Shown: positions 8,558 through 17,964, counted from the stretch's first letter. The stretch: 64,000 nucleotides of DNA from Micromonospora sp. WMMD1082 (GCF_029626175.1 NZ_JARUBM010000002.1:558001-622000); one strand, 5' to 3'. Translations and numbers: made by a program. Notes: generated by a model not told the origin, from the sequence alone.

Positions 8558-9598
8558 CTACCGGCCGGGCTTACGGGCGAGGAACAAGCCGTTGCCCGGA
8601 GCACTGCGCACCGCCTGGAACTCCACGTCGACCAGCCCGGCGTCGGTGAGCCAGTCGTGTACCTCGTCGAGCGGGTAGGTCTGCTGGCCGACGCTGTTGA
8701 ACATGCTCAGCGCCATCATGGCGCCGAAGGCGCGCCCGATCGGGCCCAGCTCCGGGGCGGGGAACTGGTCGAGGATCACCAGCAGGCCGCCGGGCCGCAG
8801 GGCGGCGGCGGTGCGGGCGACCAGTTCCCGGTTCTGGACGTGGCTCTTGGAGTGGATGACGTTGAACAGCAGCGCCATCGACGTGCTGCCCAGATCGTCG
8901 GTGAAGAAGTCGCCGGCCCGGAAGTCGATCCGGTCGGTCATGTCGTTCTCGGCGATGGCCCGGTCGGCGAGCCGCTGCATCTCCGGGATCTCGAAGATGG
9001 TCGCGCGCAGCTGTGGGTGCCGGCGGCAGAGCGCGATGCTGTAGAGGCCGTAGCCACCGCCGAGATCCAGCAGGTGCCCGGACGGATCCGGCACCGGCAC
9101 CCGCTCGAGCACCTCGTCGATGTTCATGTTGGTGAGGGCCACCATGCCGTCCTGGAACACCCGCCACTCCTTGGCCAGCCAGCGCGGCGTACGCGGCTGG
9201 TCCGGCCCGAACGGGAGGGTCAGGTCGCCGCGCAGCCGGCCCTCCAGGTTCGCCCAGTCGGTGAAGACGATCTTCTCGAAGTACGGGATGCCCATGGTGA
9301 TCATCGGCAGCAGTTCCTTGGTGGTGTCGGTGGCCGCGTACCGGTCACCGACCCGGGAGAGGTAGCCCAGGCAGTCGAGACAGTCGAGCAGGAACGCCGT
9401 ACCGCGGGGATCGAGGTCCGTCTTGCCGGCCACCTGCTCGGCGGTCAGCTCCTCGTCCGCGAGCGCCGCCAGCACGCCGGTGCGGAAGGCCAGGGTGACG
9501 GCCCGGAAACCCCAGGCCGAGAGCATGTCGAACATGAAGGCGGGCACGGCGTTGTCGGCTCCGGTCAGGGACCGCTCGCCCGGGACGGTGATGGGCAT
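8558..9598 (-). CDS. O-methyltransferase, COMT-type with dimerisation domain
   Basis: 346 residues. The N-terminal winged-helix dimerisation domain spans about residues 20-95. The SAM domain follows, with motif I LLDLGGGYG at 176-184 and a downstream GGLLVILDQF motif. Tailoring methyltransferases of this type act on hydroxyls of aromatic compounds, polyketides or sugars. GGAGAG lies eight bases upstream of ATG 9598. It sits between the glycoside hydrolase and the transglutaminase-fold gene in one operon. Confidence 0.85.
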   Translation of the reverse strand: MPITVPGERSLTGADNAVPAFMFDMLSAWGFRAVTLAFRTGVLAALADEELTAEQVAGKTDLDPRGTAFLLDCLDCLGYLSRVGDRYAATDTTKELLPMITMGIPYFEKIVFTDWANLEGRLRGDLTLPFGPDQPRTPRWLAKEWRVFQDGMVALTNMNIDEVLERVPVPDPSGHLLDLGGGYGLYSIALCRRHPQLRATIFEIPEMQRLADRAIAENDMTDRIDFRAGDFFTDDLGSTSMALLFNVIHSKSHVQNRELVARTAAALRPGGLLVILDQFPAPELGPIGRAFGAMMALSMFNSVGQQTYPLDEVHDWLTDAGLVDVEFQAVRSAPGNGLFLARKPGR

Positions 9599-9647
9599 GC
9601 TGCTCTCCAATCGATGGGCATCGCCGATCGGCGACGGCGGACGCGGG

Positions 9648-11558
9648 TCAGTGCGGGACCGGCTGTTCGTGGTGGGATGGCGCCTCGTCGTGCCGCTGCT
9701 CGGGCGGTCGGGCGAGCAGCCGCCAGTCCTTGCCGTCGAGGACCACCTCCTGGCACACCGGTCGGCCGGCGGGCGTCCGCCAGCGCAGCTGGACGCGGCG
9801 CACGGTCGGCGCGTGGTTGACCAGCAGCACCTCGTGCGGGTCGGCGGCCCGTCCGGGCAGGATCTCCACGTCCGGGTCGGCACACTCGACCTCGGGGGCC
9901 AGCCCCGCCAGGGCGGCGACCCGCCGGTACAGGCCCTCCCAGGCGGCGGCGGTGAGCCGACCGGGCACGTCGAGCTGGCGCTCGAACGGAGCCGCGCAGA
10001 AGACCACCTGCCCGGCACCGACCGGGTTACGCACCAGGGCCGGGGTGCCGTCGGGATACCGGCCGAGCACCTGCCCGGTGGTCACCGCCAGCACCGAGGG
10101 CCGGACCCGGGCGGCGGCCCAGTCGATCGCCCACCGGTCGGCGTCCCACTCGACGTGCTCGCGTCCGGCGGCGAGCAGGGTGTAGTCGACCGGTTCGGCA
10201 CCGGCCAGCGCGGACCCCGGAAAGCCGTGCAGGTGATCGGCCATCGAGTAGTAGACGGTCGCTCCGTGTCGGGCCGCGCGACCGAGCCGGTCCAGGTCGG
10301 TCAGGGTGACGTGGCCGACCGACGGGCAGACCACCAGCCGGTAGCCGGTCGGGTCACCGGCGACGATGTCGACGTCCAGGTGTGCGCGTTTGAGCAGAAG
10401 GTAGGCGTAGAAGGTGGCCACCGTCCCGACCCCGGTGTCGAGGTACGAGCCACCGTCGATGCGGGCCCGTTCCGGCAGGTAGAGCGCGACCGGAGCCCGG
10501 CCTGGGCCCGGTCGCAGCCGGGGAGCCGCCCGCAGCGCCTCACGCAGCCCGGCCATCGCCGGCCGGGGTGTCCCGTCGAGTCGGTGCAGGCCCACGAAGC
10601 GCTCACCGGGGCGCTGCTGGTAGGGCTCCTCGGTGGAGGCGATGTCCTGCCAGCACCAGGCCAGCACTCCGGCGGCGCCGTTGCCCAGGGCGGAGGCCGT
10701 GGCGGCGCGCAGGTAGGCCGCCGTGGTGGCCTCGTCGGTGCCGTAGCTGGTCAGCTCGTCGACGAGGGGCACCCCGAACGCCCGCGCGTAGCGGACCAGG
10801 AACGGCACCAGGTTGCTCGCCTTGTAGGAGCTGGTCGACTCGATCGACACCGGGGCCCAGGTGGGAAAGCCGTGCAGCGCGATCAGGTCCAGCCCGGAGG
10901 CGTTGTCCGGACCGAACGGCGCGGCGCCGAGCACGCCGGACGCGTCGTTGGCCTGCGTCACCAGCAGCCCGGGAAGCTCCTCGCGCAGCGCCTCGGCCAG
11001 CCCGGTCTGCCAGGCGGCGACGGTGTCCCGGGGCAGCCGGGCGGCCCCGGGGTCGACGTTGGCGATCTCGTCACCGAGATCCACGGCCAGCACGTTGCCG
11101 GCCCCGTGTAACGCGACGGCCACCCGCCGGGCGTAGGCCCGTTGCCGCTCCAGCAGTTCCGCGTCGTCGAAGAGGCCGCGGCCCCGTCGCCAGGGCAGAT
11201 CCAGGCGCTGCCCGTTCATCCAGATCGTCAGCAGGGAGAGCACGCAGGCCAGCCCCGCTTCGGCGGCCAGGTCGACGGCGGTGCGCAGCCGGTCGAACAC
11301 GACCGGGTCGTGCTGGCCGGCCGTCGGTTCGAAGTCCCGCCAGAACAGGAAGATCCGTACGGTGTTCAGACCCGTGTCGGCCATCGCCCGGAAGTCGCGG
11401 CGCAGGGCCGACGGATCCCAGTCGGTCCAGATCCGGCAGCCGGCCGCCGACGGGTGGTAGTCGACCCCGGCGACGGGGAACGGCGTGCCGTCCCGCCACA
11501 GCCCACCGTCGCGGACCTCGAAACTGAGCCGATGATTCACTCGCGCACGCTCGCTCAT
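9648..11558 (-). CDS. cytosolic glycoside hydrolase, GH5/GH42-like clan A
   Basis: 636 residues. An N-terminal TIM barrel (about 20-350) has a likely acid/base Glu164 in VDLGDEIANV and nucleophile Glu268 in PLVDELTSYG. A C-terminal beta-galactosidase trimerisation-like Rossmann region (about 375-560) follows. There is no signal peptide, so it probably acts in the cytoplasm on a pathway glycoside or storage sugar rather than on plant polymers. The first ten codons (MSERARVNHR) come from the same short repeat as at 5502; homologous sequence starts at about residue 11. ATG overlaps the upstream epimerase stop (ATGA). Confidence 0.75.
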   Translation of the reverse strand: MSERARVNHRLSFEVRDGGLWRDGTPFPVAGVDYHPSAAGCRIWTDWDPSALRRDFRAMADTGLNTVRIFLFWRDFEPTAGQHDPVVFDRLRTAVDLAAEAGLACVLSLLTIWMNGQRLDLPWRRGRGLFDDAELLERQRAYARRVAVALHGAGNVLAVDLGDEIANVDPGAARLPRDTVAAWQTGLAEALREELPGLLVTQANDASGVLGAAPFGPDNASGLDLIALHGFPTWAPVSIESTSSYKASNLVPFLVRYARAFGVPLVDELTSYGTDEATTAAYLRAATASALGNGAAGVLAWCWQDIASTEEPYQQRPGERFVGLHRLDGTPRPAMAGLREALRAAPRLRPGPGRAPVALYLPERARIDGGSYLDTGVGTVATFYAYLLLKRAHLDVDIVAGDPTGYRLVVCPSVGHVTLTDLDRLGRAARHGATVYYSMADHLHGFPGSALAGAEPVDYTLLAAGREHVEWDADRWAIDWAAARVRPSVLAVTTGQVLGRYPDGTPALVRNPVGAGQVVFCAAPFERQLDVPGRLTAAAWEGLYRRVAALAGLAPEVECADPDVEILPGRAADPHEVLLVNHAPTVRRVQLRWRTPAGRPVCQEVVLDGKDWRLLARPPEQRHDEAPSHHEQPVPH

Positions 11559-12562
11559 GTGCGGCCCCTGATGAGCGGCGGCGGGGTGGTGGCCGGGTCG
11601 TCGGCGAGGGCGGTGGCGTACCAGTCGAAGGTCTGCCGCAGCCCTCGGTCCAGGTCGACGCAGGGTGCGTAGCCGAGCGTGCGCCGCAGCCGGCCGAGGT
11701 CGGGCAGCCGCCGGTCCGGGGAGCCGGGCGGGGGGTCGAAGACCTCGAAGGTGGGGGCGTAGCCGCCCAGCCGGGTGACCCGCTCGGCGAGTTCCCGGAT
11801 CACGATCTCCTCGGTGTCGTTGCCGATGTTGGCCACCACCGGCTCGGCGCCGGGCAGGCGGGTCAGGCCGACGGTCGCGTCGACGGCGTCGTCGATGTGA
11901 CAGAACGCGCGGGTCTGGGTCGCCCCGTAGATGGGGAAGGGGTCCTGGCGGGCCAGGGCCCTGGCCACGAAGTGGGGTATCACGTGGTCGTGACCCATCC
12001 GGGGACCGTAGATGTTGTGGTAGCGGCCGATGCGCACCGGGAACAGGTCGGCACACTGGCGCAGCAGCGTCTCGGCGACGATCTTGCTGAGCCCGTAGGA
12101 GGCCCGAGGCAGCGACGGGTCGGGCAGCACGAAGGGCACGTCCTCCGGCACCGGGAACGGCGCCAGCCCGAGGCGGGCGGCACCGTCGGCGACCTCGCTG
12201 GTGGAACTGAGGTAGACCCGCCCCGGTGGGCGACGCCGACACCAGTCGAGCAGGTTCAGCACGGCGCGCAGGTTCACGTTGAGTGCCAGGGACGGGTTCT
12301 CGCTGTTCTGCCGTACGCCGACGACCGCGGCCAGGTGGTAGACCTCGTCGAAGTCGCCGACGAGCAGGTCCGCCGGGATCGGGGCGGTCAGGTCGTGCCG
12401 GACCAGCCGGGCCTCGGTGCGGACCTCGTCGAGATCCCGGTCGGCCCGGCCACGGGACAGGTCGTCGAGCAGGGTCACGTCCGCCCCGTCACGCAGCAGA
12501 CGGCGGGCCAGGTGCAGGCCGACGAACCCGGCGCCGCCGGTGATCAGGATCCGATCAGCCAC
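11555..12562 (-). CDS. NAD-dependent sugar epimerase/decarboxylase (SDR)
   Basis: 335 residues, extended short-chain dehydrogenase. GGAGFVG at 9-15 binds NAD. The catalytic set is Ser120/Thr121 (YLSSTSE) with Tyr156 and Lys160 (SYGLSK). RIGRYHNIYGPRMG resembles UDP-glucuronate decarboxylases and 4-epimerases. Following a UDP-sugar dehydrogenase, conversion of a UDP-uronic acid to UDP-xylose or its 4-keto pentose is a reasonable proposal but not proven. It overlaps the dehydrogenase gene by 8 bases. Confidence 0.8.
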   Translation of the reverse strand: MADRILITGGAGFVGLHLARRLLRDGADVTLLDDLSRGRADRDLDEVRTEARLVRHDLTAPIPADLLVGDFDEVYHLAAVVGVRQNSENPSLALNVNLRAVLNLLDWCRRRPPGRVYLSSTSEVADGAARLGLAPFPVPEDVPFVLPDPSLPRASYGLSKIVAETLLRQCADLFPVRIGRYHNIYGPRMGHDHVIPHFVARALARQDPFPIYGATQTRAFCHIDDAVDATVGLTRLPGAEPVVANIGNDTEEIVIRELAERVTRLGGYAPTFEVFDPPPGSPDRRLPDLGRLRRTLGYAPCVDLDRGLRQTFDWYATALADDPATTPPPLIRGRT

Positions 12563-13898
12563 GGCCCAGCCCCCGGTAGTCCACCTCGGCCACCCCGGAG
12601 AGTGCCGGCGCCAGGTCGCCCCAGACGTCGACCACCAGGGCGGGACGGTTCATGGTGCGGCGCAGCAGCGCCGCGTCGAGGTCGGCGCGGTAGCGCGGGT
12701 GGTCCACCAGGAGTACCAGGGCGTCGGCGCCGGCCAGACCCTCGGCGAGGGACGCCGGGACGTACCCGAGGCGGGCGGTGACGGCGGCGGAGACCAGGTA
12801 GTCGTGGCCGGCCAGCAGCCGGACCCGCTCGCGCAGACCGTCCGCGACCACCGTGGCGGCGGAACCCCGGACGTCGTCGGTCTCCGGCCGGCCCTTGTAG
12901 GCCATCCCGCAGACCAGGACCTTCGCGTCGGCCGGCACCCGGCCGGTGGCGGCCAGTGCCTTGAGGACCCGCTCGGTCACCAGGTGCGGCACCTGCTCGT
13001 TGACGGCGCGGGCGGCGGCCACCAGCGGTGGGTGGTACCCCGCCGTTGCGGCCGAGTACATCAGCAGGTACGGGTCCTTGGTCAGGCAGCTGCCGCCGAC
13101 GAAACCGGGCCGGGCCAGGTCGGGCCGGGGGTAGCCCAGGTTCGCGGCGGCGATGACCTCGGTGGCGTCCACGCCGACCGCCTCGGCGATCATCGCCAGC
13201 TCGTTGCCGAAGCCGTACAGCAGGTCCGTGTGTGCGTTGCAGGCCAGCTTGACCAGCTCGGCCGTCTCCAGGTTGGCGGTGCCGACCTGCTCCGGGGTGA
13301 GCTGGGCGAACAGCCGCCGGGCCCGATCGGTGGAGCGGTCGTCCAAACCGCCGACGACCTGCGGAAGGCTGGTGAGTTCGGCCAGCGCACGGCCCTGGAT
13401 GGTGCGTTCGGGGCAGAAGGCGAGCAGCGGCTCGTCCACCCGTGCGCGCAGCAGCGGCAGCAGGACGCGCCGGGTCGTCCCGACCGGGACGGTGCTGCGC
13501 ACCACGACGAGGGTGTCCGAGGTGGTGGCGGCAGCAGCGGTCTCGGCGGCGGCCGTGAAGTGGCGCAGGTCCGGCCGGCCGGTGCCGGCATCGAGCGGGG
13601 TGCCGACGCAGATGACGATCGCGGACGGCGTGACGCCGTCGAGCGTGCCGGTGACGGTCAGCCGGTCCGCGGGCAGGCTGCGCAGCAGTTCGTCGACACC
13701 GGGTTCGAACAGTGCCGGTGTGCCGGCCCGCAGCGCCGCGCGGGTGCCCGGGTCGGCCTCCACTCCGACGACGGACACGCCCGCCCGGGCGAGGCTCACC
13801 GCCAGGGTCAGGCCGACGTACCCGAGGCCGATGACGGCGACGGGGCCGTCCGGCCCGTCGGCGGGAGTCGACGGTCGTGGGGACGCGGGGTGGGTCAT
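12555..13898 (-). CDS. UDP-glucose/UDP-HexNAc-type nucleotide-sugar dehydrogenase
   Basis: 447 residues with the three-domain UGDH architecture. GLGYVG at 24-29 binds NAD. The catalytic Cys271 lies in FVGGSCLTKDP. VICVGTP and CPERTIQGRA are also conserved. The CPER motif and overall length favour the WecC/UDP-N-acetyl-mannosamine dehydrogenase side of the family, though UDP-glucose cannot be excluded. It oxidises C6 to the uronic acid in two NAD-dependent steps. It is one base from the ligase stop. Confidence 0.88.
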   Translation of the reverse strand: MTHPASPRPSTPADGPDGPVAVIGLGYVGLTLAVSLARAGVSVVGVEADPGTRAALRAGTPALFEPGVDELLRSLPADRLTVTGTLDGVTPSAIVICVGTPLDAGTGRPDLRHFTAAAETAAAATTSDTLVVVRSTVPVGTTRRVLLPLLRARVDEPLLAFCPERTIQGRALAELTSLPQVVGGLDDRSTDRARRLFAQLTPEQVGTANLETAELVKLACNAHTDLLYGFGNELAMIAEAVGVDATEVIAAANLGYPRPDLARPGFVGGSCLTKDPYLLMYSAATAGYHPPLVAAARAVNEQVPHLVTERVLKALAATGRVPADAKVLVCGMAYKGRPETDDVRGSAATVVADGLRERVRLLAGHDYLVSAAVTARLGYVPASLAEGLAGADALVLLVDHPRYRADLDAALLRRTMNRPALVVDVWGDLAPALSGVAEVDYRGLGRG

Positions 13899-13899
13899 C

Positions 13900-15387
13900 T
13901 CAAACCTCGCTTCCGGTCGGTACGGCAGCCACGGCGGCGATCACGGCCCGCCGGTCGACCTTGCCCATCGCGGTACGGGGCAGCCGGTCCAACGGGTGGA
14001 GTTCGTGCGGCACCTCGTACGGAGCGAGACCACGCGCTCGGCAGTGTGCGGCGAGGTCCGCCAGTCCGGTACCGGGCACGAGCACCACCGCCGCGTGCAC
14101 CCGCTGCTCGCCACCGGCGTCGGTCAGGCCGAACACGAAGGCCTCCCGCACCCCGGGGTGCTCGCCGAGGACCCTCGTCACCCGGGTCGGGTTGACCTTG
14201 CGGCCGCCGACGTTGACGAAGGTGTTCTTGCGGCCGAGCAGGTGCAGCCGACCGCTGGCGTCGAGGCGGGCCAGGTCGCCGGTGTCGTAGAACCCCTCCG
14301 GCGTGCACACCGGCCCGGACGCGCCGAGATAGCCGTGGAACAGTGTCGGCGTGTACACCGACAGCTGGCCGACTCCGGCCGGGCCGCCCCGCTCTGGGCG
14401 GGTCAGCCGCAGCCGCACACCGGGCGCCGGCACCCCGACCGACAGGTCGGGCAGTTCGCCGCCGAGGTCCCGCTGATAGCTGATCAGGCCGGTCTCGGTG
14501 CTGCCGTAGAACTGGCGCACCGGCACGCCGAGCGCCGCGCGCGCCTGGGCGCCGAGTTCGGCGGGTAGTGGTCCGCCCGACGACACGGCGGCCCGCAGCC
14601 GGGCCGGCGTCGGGCGGTTGTGCAGCACCGAGGTGAGCAGCCGGTACACCTGCGGGGTGCCGAACAGGATGGTCGCGTCGTCGGCGAGCGCGTCGGCGAC
14701 GCGACCCGGCTGGAACCGCCGGGTGGTCCGGAGTTCGGCGCCGGAGACGACCGCGGCGGTGAGCGCGCCGACCAGGCCGAACGAGTGCGCCAACGGCACC
14801 GCGGCGACGACCACGTCGGCCGGGGTCAGGTCGAGGATCTGGCGGTAGGTGTCTCCGCCACGCCAGACGTTGGCCAGCGAATGACGAACGATCTTGGGTT
14901 CGCCGACCGAACCGGAGGTCAGTTGGAGCACCTCACCGAGCCGGCGCGCGGGGTGTCCGCCGGCCCCGGTGGGATGGGCCCGGCATCGCTCGTAGCTGAG
15001 GAAGGCGATCCCTGCGGGCTCGGTGCCGGCCGCGCGGGCCGGGCCGACGACGGTGCGTACGCCCGGGTTGCGGGTCGGCGCGAGGAGGTCGGTCAGGTGG
15101 GAGTTGACCTCCTCGACCGGCAGGACGTCCACCCCGGCGGTGGTCAGCCCGATCAGGGCCGCCGCGCTGGCCGGGGTGTTGTCCACGATCAGCAGCACCG
15201 GGGCGTCCGGCTCCAGCGTCGCGGCGAAGGTCCGCACGGCGCACGCGGTGTCGTGCAGCTGCGCCCAGGTGACCAGCTGGCCGCCCGTCGCCGTCGCGGT
15301 CCGCAGGGCTACCGCGTCGGGGTGCTCGTCGCGGCGTCGGCGCAGCTCGGTCAGCAGCCCACCGGGCGGCGCGCCGGTGCCGTCAAT
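13900..15387 (-). CDS. AMP-forming acyl/aminoacyl-ACP ligase (ANL family), apparent ATT start
   Basis: 495 residues. Motifs: LQLTSGSVGEPK (P-loop, about 155-166), FYGSTETG (A5-like), YDTGDLARLD and a C-terminal TAMGKVDR lysine. It should adenylate an acid and load it on the adjacent carrier protein. No in-frame ATG, GTG or TTG exists near the conserved N-terminus. The best candidate is ATT at 15387, overlapping the ACP stop as ATTGA and preceded at 7 bases by GGAGGG. A frameshift fusion to the ACP is the alternative. Substrate code not readable. Confidence 0.82.
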   Translation of the reverse strand: MDGTGAPPGGLLTELRRRRDEHPDAVALRTATATGGQLVTWAQLHDTACAVRTFAATLEPDAPVLLIVDNTPASAAALIGLTTAGVDVLPVEEVNSHLTDLLAPTRNPGVRTVVGPARAAGTEPAGIAFLSYERCRAHPTGAGGHPARRLGEVLQLTSGSVGEPKIVRHSLANVWRGGDTYRQILDLTPADVVVAAVPLAHSFGLVGALTAAVVSGAELRTTRRFQPGRVADALADDATILFGTPQVYRLLTSVLHNRPTPARLRAAVSSGGPLPAELGAQARAALGVPVRQFYGSTETGLISYQRDLGGELPDLSVGVPAPGVRLRLTRPERGGPAGVGQLSVYTPTLFHGYLGASGPVCTPEGFYDTGDLARLDASGRLHLLGRKNTFVNVGGRKVNPTRVTRVLGEHPGVREAFVFGLTDAGGEQRVHAAVVLVPGTGLADLAAHCRARGLAPYEVPHELHPLDRLPRTAMGKVDRRAVIAAVAAVPTGSEV

Positions 15388-15685
15388 GACGCTGCCCTCC
15401 GCCGACCGGACCCGGCACCGTCGCGTGGGCGGCGCAGACTGCCGCCAACCCGTCCGGGGTCGCGTCCTCGAAGATGGTCTCCAGAAGGGTGGATCGCAGC
15501 GCCTCGGCGGCCTCCGGCCCGGTGGGTCGACAGATGTCGACGAGCCGTTGCAGCACGTCGACGGCGCGGACCGAGTCGCCGCCGCAGTCGAAGAAGTCCT
15601 CGTTGGGGGCGAGCGGGCCGCGCAGCAGCGCCTCGCCCATAAGCTCACCAATCGTGGCGCTGACGTCGGATTGTCCGTTGCGCAT
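15383..15685 (-). CDS. free-standing acyl/peptidyl carrier protein 2
   Basis: About 100 residues. The phosphopantetheine site is Ser38 in FFDCGGDSVRAVDVL, which is of the PCP-like GGDS type rather than the DSL type. It is immediately upstream of and overlapping the ligase, its probable loading partner. ATG 15685 was chosen; a GTG at 15748 would add 21 unconserved residues. It is the first gene of the minus operon that runs to 7100 and is divergent from the decarboxylase at 15937. Confidence 0.85.
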   Translation of the reverse strand: MRNGQSDVSATIGELMGEALLRGPLAPNEDFFDCGGDSVRAVDVLQRLVDICRPTGPEAAEALRSTLLETIFEDATPDGLAAVCAAHATVPGPVGGGQRH

Positions 15686-15936
15686 CTCGTCCCCGATCAG
15701 TTCGTGTGGTGGGTGGCCGCCACGGTGCGCCGTGCCACCAAGGTTCACCCGGAGCCGGGCCAGGGCAGAAGGCGCGACCGAGCGCGCCAGTGCCCTGCGC
15801 GAACGGGTATGGCGCAGGGCGTCGACCGGTGTTCCGGTAGCTGCCCGCCCTGACCGTCGGAGCGCCCGTTGGCGGCTTGTCCTGCGCTGTGCAGCGCCAA
15901 GAATTGCCAGGGACGGCAGAATCGGGAGGCGGTGGC
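15686..15936. promoter_or_regulatory. divergent promoter region
   Basis: This 251-base gap separates the outward-facing carrier protein operon (minus) and the decarboxylase (plus). It must hold both promoters. No obvious consensus -35/-10 pair or repeat was recognised. Confidence 0.4.
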
Positions 15937-17229
15937 ATGGCAGGCGACGTCGGCGTGCAGGGCGTGCGGTTCGAGGAACTCGCGGCGCGGTACGGCACCC
16001 CGCTGTATGTGTACGACTCGGCGGTGCTGGGGGCCCAGTTCAGCCGGCTCCGGGAGGCGCTGGATCCCCGACTGGAGTTCTTCTTCTCACTGAAGGCAAA
16101 CCCCAATGTGGCGATCTGCGCCCGCCTCGCCGGCCTCGGCGCCCACGCCGAGGTCTCGTCCCTGACGGAGCTGCTCACCGCCCGCCGGGCCGGGGTACGC
16201 CCGGAGAACATCATCTTCCTCGGCCCGGGAAAGAGTGCCGAGGAGTTGCAGGCATGCCTGGCCCAGCGGATCTACGCGATCGTCTGCGAGTCCCTCGGTG
16301 AGCTGCAGCTCATCGACAGCCTGGCCCGGGCGGCGGGCACGATCGCGCCGGTGGCGCTACGGGTCAATCCGAACTTCACCGTCAAGGGTTCGGGCCTGAC
16401 CATGGGAGGGCGGCCCCGGCAGTTCGGCATCGACGAGGACGAGCTGATGCGGCAGACCGGGCTGGGCAGCCGCTACGCCGGTGTCCGGCTGATGGGTGTG
16501 CACGTCTACATGGGCACCCGCATCCTCGACCCGGGGGTGGTCGCCGACAACAGCCGGCGCATCTTCGAGCTGGCCCAGCGGCTCTCCACCCGGCTCGACT
16601 TCCCGCTGGAACTGGTCGACGTCGGCGGTGGTCTGGGAGTCGCGTACTTCGACAACGAACGGGACCTCGACGTCGACACGCTCGCCGCGCGGCTCAACCC
16701 GGTGCTCGGCGAGTTCCGGGCCCGGCACCCCCGTACCCGGCTGGTGATGGAGCTGGGGCGTTACCTGACCGCCCCGGGCGGCATCTACGTGGTCCGGGTC
16801 CGCTACCTCAAGACCTCGGTCGGTCAACGGTTCGCGGTCACCGACGGCGGCACCCACCAGCACATGGCGGCCGTCGGCATCGGCTCCTACGTCAAACGCA
16901 ACTTCCCGATCCGACTGCTGCGTACGGCCACCGGAGCGGCGGAGCCGTGGCAGGTGACCGGGCCACTCTGCACGCCCAACGACACGCTCGGCAAGAACGT
17001 CCTGCTGCCGCCGCTGCGCACCGGCGACCTGCTCGGTGTGCTCCGCTCCGGAGCGTACGGGCCGACCGCCTCACCGGTGCAGTTCCTCAGCCACGGCTAT
17101 CCCGCGGAGGTGCTGGTCCACGATGGACGACCGTTCCTGGTGCGGGAGCGCGACCGCCCCGAGGACATGATGCGCCGCCAGCACCTACCGGGTGCGCTCC
17201 GGGCCCGGCAGGTGCTACCAAGCCGCTGA
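15937..17229 (+). CDS. type III (alanine-racemase-fold) PLP decarboxylase, BtrK-like
   Basis: 430 residues of the ornithine/diaminopimelate decarboxylase family. The PLP lysine is K53 in FFSLKANPNV. The phosphate-binding GGGLG is at 230-234, and the partner-subunit CTPND (Cys345, Asp349) and GAYG motifs are present. Some relatives decarboxylate carrier-bound amino acids (BtrK acts on glutamyl-ACP); others act on free diaminoacids. Adjacency to an ACP-ligase pair favours the carrier-bound option by inference. ATG 15937 has GGGAGG seven bases upstream. The 3' end overlaps the convergent PPTase by 15 bases. Confidence 0.85.
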   Translation: MAGDVGVQGVRFEELAARYGTPLYVYDSAVLGAQFSRLREALDPRLEFFFSLKANPNVAICARLAGLGAHAEVSSLTELLTARRAGVRPENIIFLGPGKSAEELQACLAQRIYAIVCESLGELQLIDSLARAAGTIAPVALRVNPNFTVKGSGLTMGGRPRQFGIDEDELMRQTGLGSRYAGVRLMGVHVYMGTRILDPGVVADNSRRIFELAQRLSTRLDFPLELVDVGGGLGVAYFDNERDLDVDTLAARLNPVLGEFRARHPRTRLVMELGRYLTAPGGIYVVRVRYLKTSVGQRFAVTDGGTHQHMAAVGIGSYVKRNFPIRLLRTATGAAEPWQVTGPLCTPNDTLGKNVLLPPLRTGDLLGVLRSGAYGPTASPVQFLSHGYPAEVLVHDGRPFLVRERDRPEDMMRRQHLPGALRARQVLPSR

Positions 17230-17964
17230 CGGCAGGGCCCGGGTCGACCGGCCGCTCGCACCGGTCAGCGCCCGGGCGAGGTCCACCGGGCGGCAGTGCC
17301 GGTACTCGACGTCGAACGGCTCGGTCCCGGCCAGCGCGACGCTACCCCGGTAGCCGGGTGGGACCCGCAGGTCGCGTACCCGCCACGGGCCCGGGATCCG
17401 GCCGCCGGGCCGGTGCACGAGCAGCCCGTCCGGGCCCGCCACCGGTAGGTCGAGCCCGTTCAACAGGCGGTCCCCGGCGGCCTTGACGCACGCCTCCTTG
17501 CGGGTCCAGAGCGTCAGGTGGAGGGCGGTCCGCTCGGCCGGTGGGGCGGCGGCGACCAACCGCGCCTCGGCCGGCGGGAAGTAGCGCCGGGCGAACGCCT
17601 CGACTGATCGGTCGCGGCGGGCCCGCTCGACGTCGACGCCGATGTCGCGTTCGGCGCTCACCGCCAGCAGGGCGCACCGTCCGGAGTGCGAGATGTTGAA
17701 GCGCAACCCGTCGTCGCCGAGCAGCGGCTTGCCCCACCGCCCGGTACGCAGCGGCACCCGCGACGGCGGCTCCCCCCGATAGGCCCCGAGGATGACGCGC
17801 AACGACCCGTACACGGCCAGGAAGCGGCGCCGCACGGTCCGGTCGGCGTAGCCGTCCCGGCGGGCCCGTTCGGCCGGGCTCAGCACGTCGTCGAAGACCT
17901 GCGCCAGCTGCGGCGTCAGGTCCAGCCCGAGACGCCAGACGTGTGCCACGTCGGGAGCGATCAC
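17215..17964 (-). CDS. 4'-phosphopantetheinyl transferase, Sfp type
   Basis: 249 residues. Signature motifs are DIGVDVE (Asp107, Asp111, Glu113) and WTRKEACVKAAG (Glu157, Lys161), which bind Mg and CoA. FNISHSG precedes them. It converts apo carrier proteins to the holo form and very likely serves the three carriers of this cluster. GTG 17964 overlaps the acyl-CoA dehydrogenase stop (GTGA). Confidence 0.92.
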   Translation of the reverse strand: MIAPDVAHVWRLGLDLTPQLAQVFDDVLSPAERARRDGYADRTVRRRFLAVYGSLRVILGAYRGEPPSRVPLRTGRWGKPLLGDDGLRFNISHSGRCALLAVSAERDIGVDVERARRDRSVEAFARRYFPPAEARLVAAAPPAERTALHLTLWTRKEACVKAAGDRLLNGLDLPVAGPDGLLVHRPGGRIPGPWRVRDLRVPPGYRGSVALAGTEPFDVEYRHCRPVDLARALTGASGRSTRALPSAAW

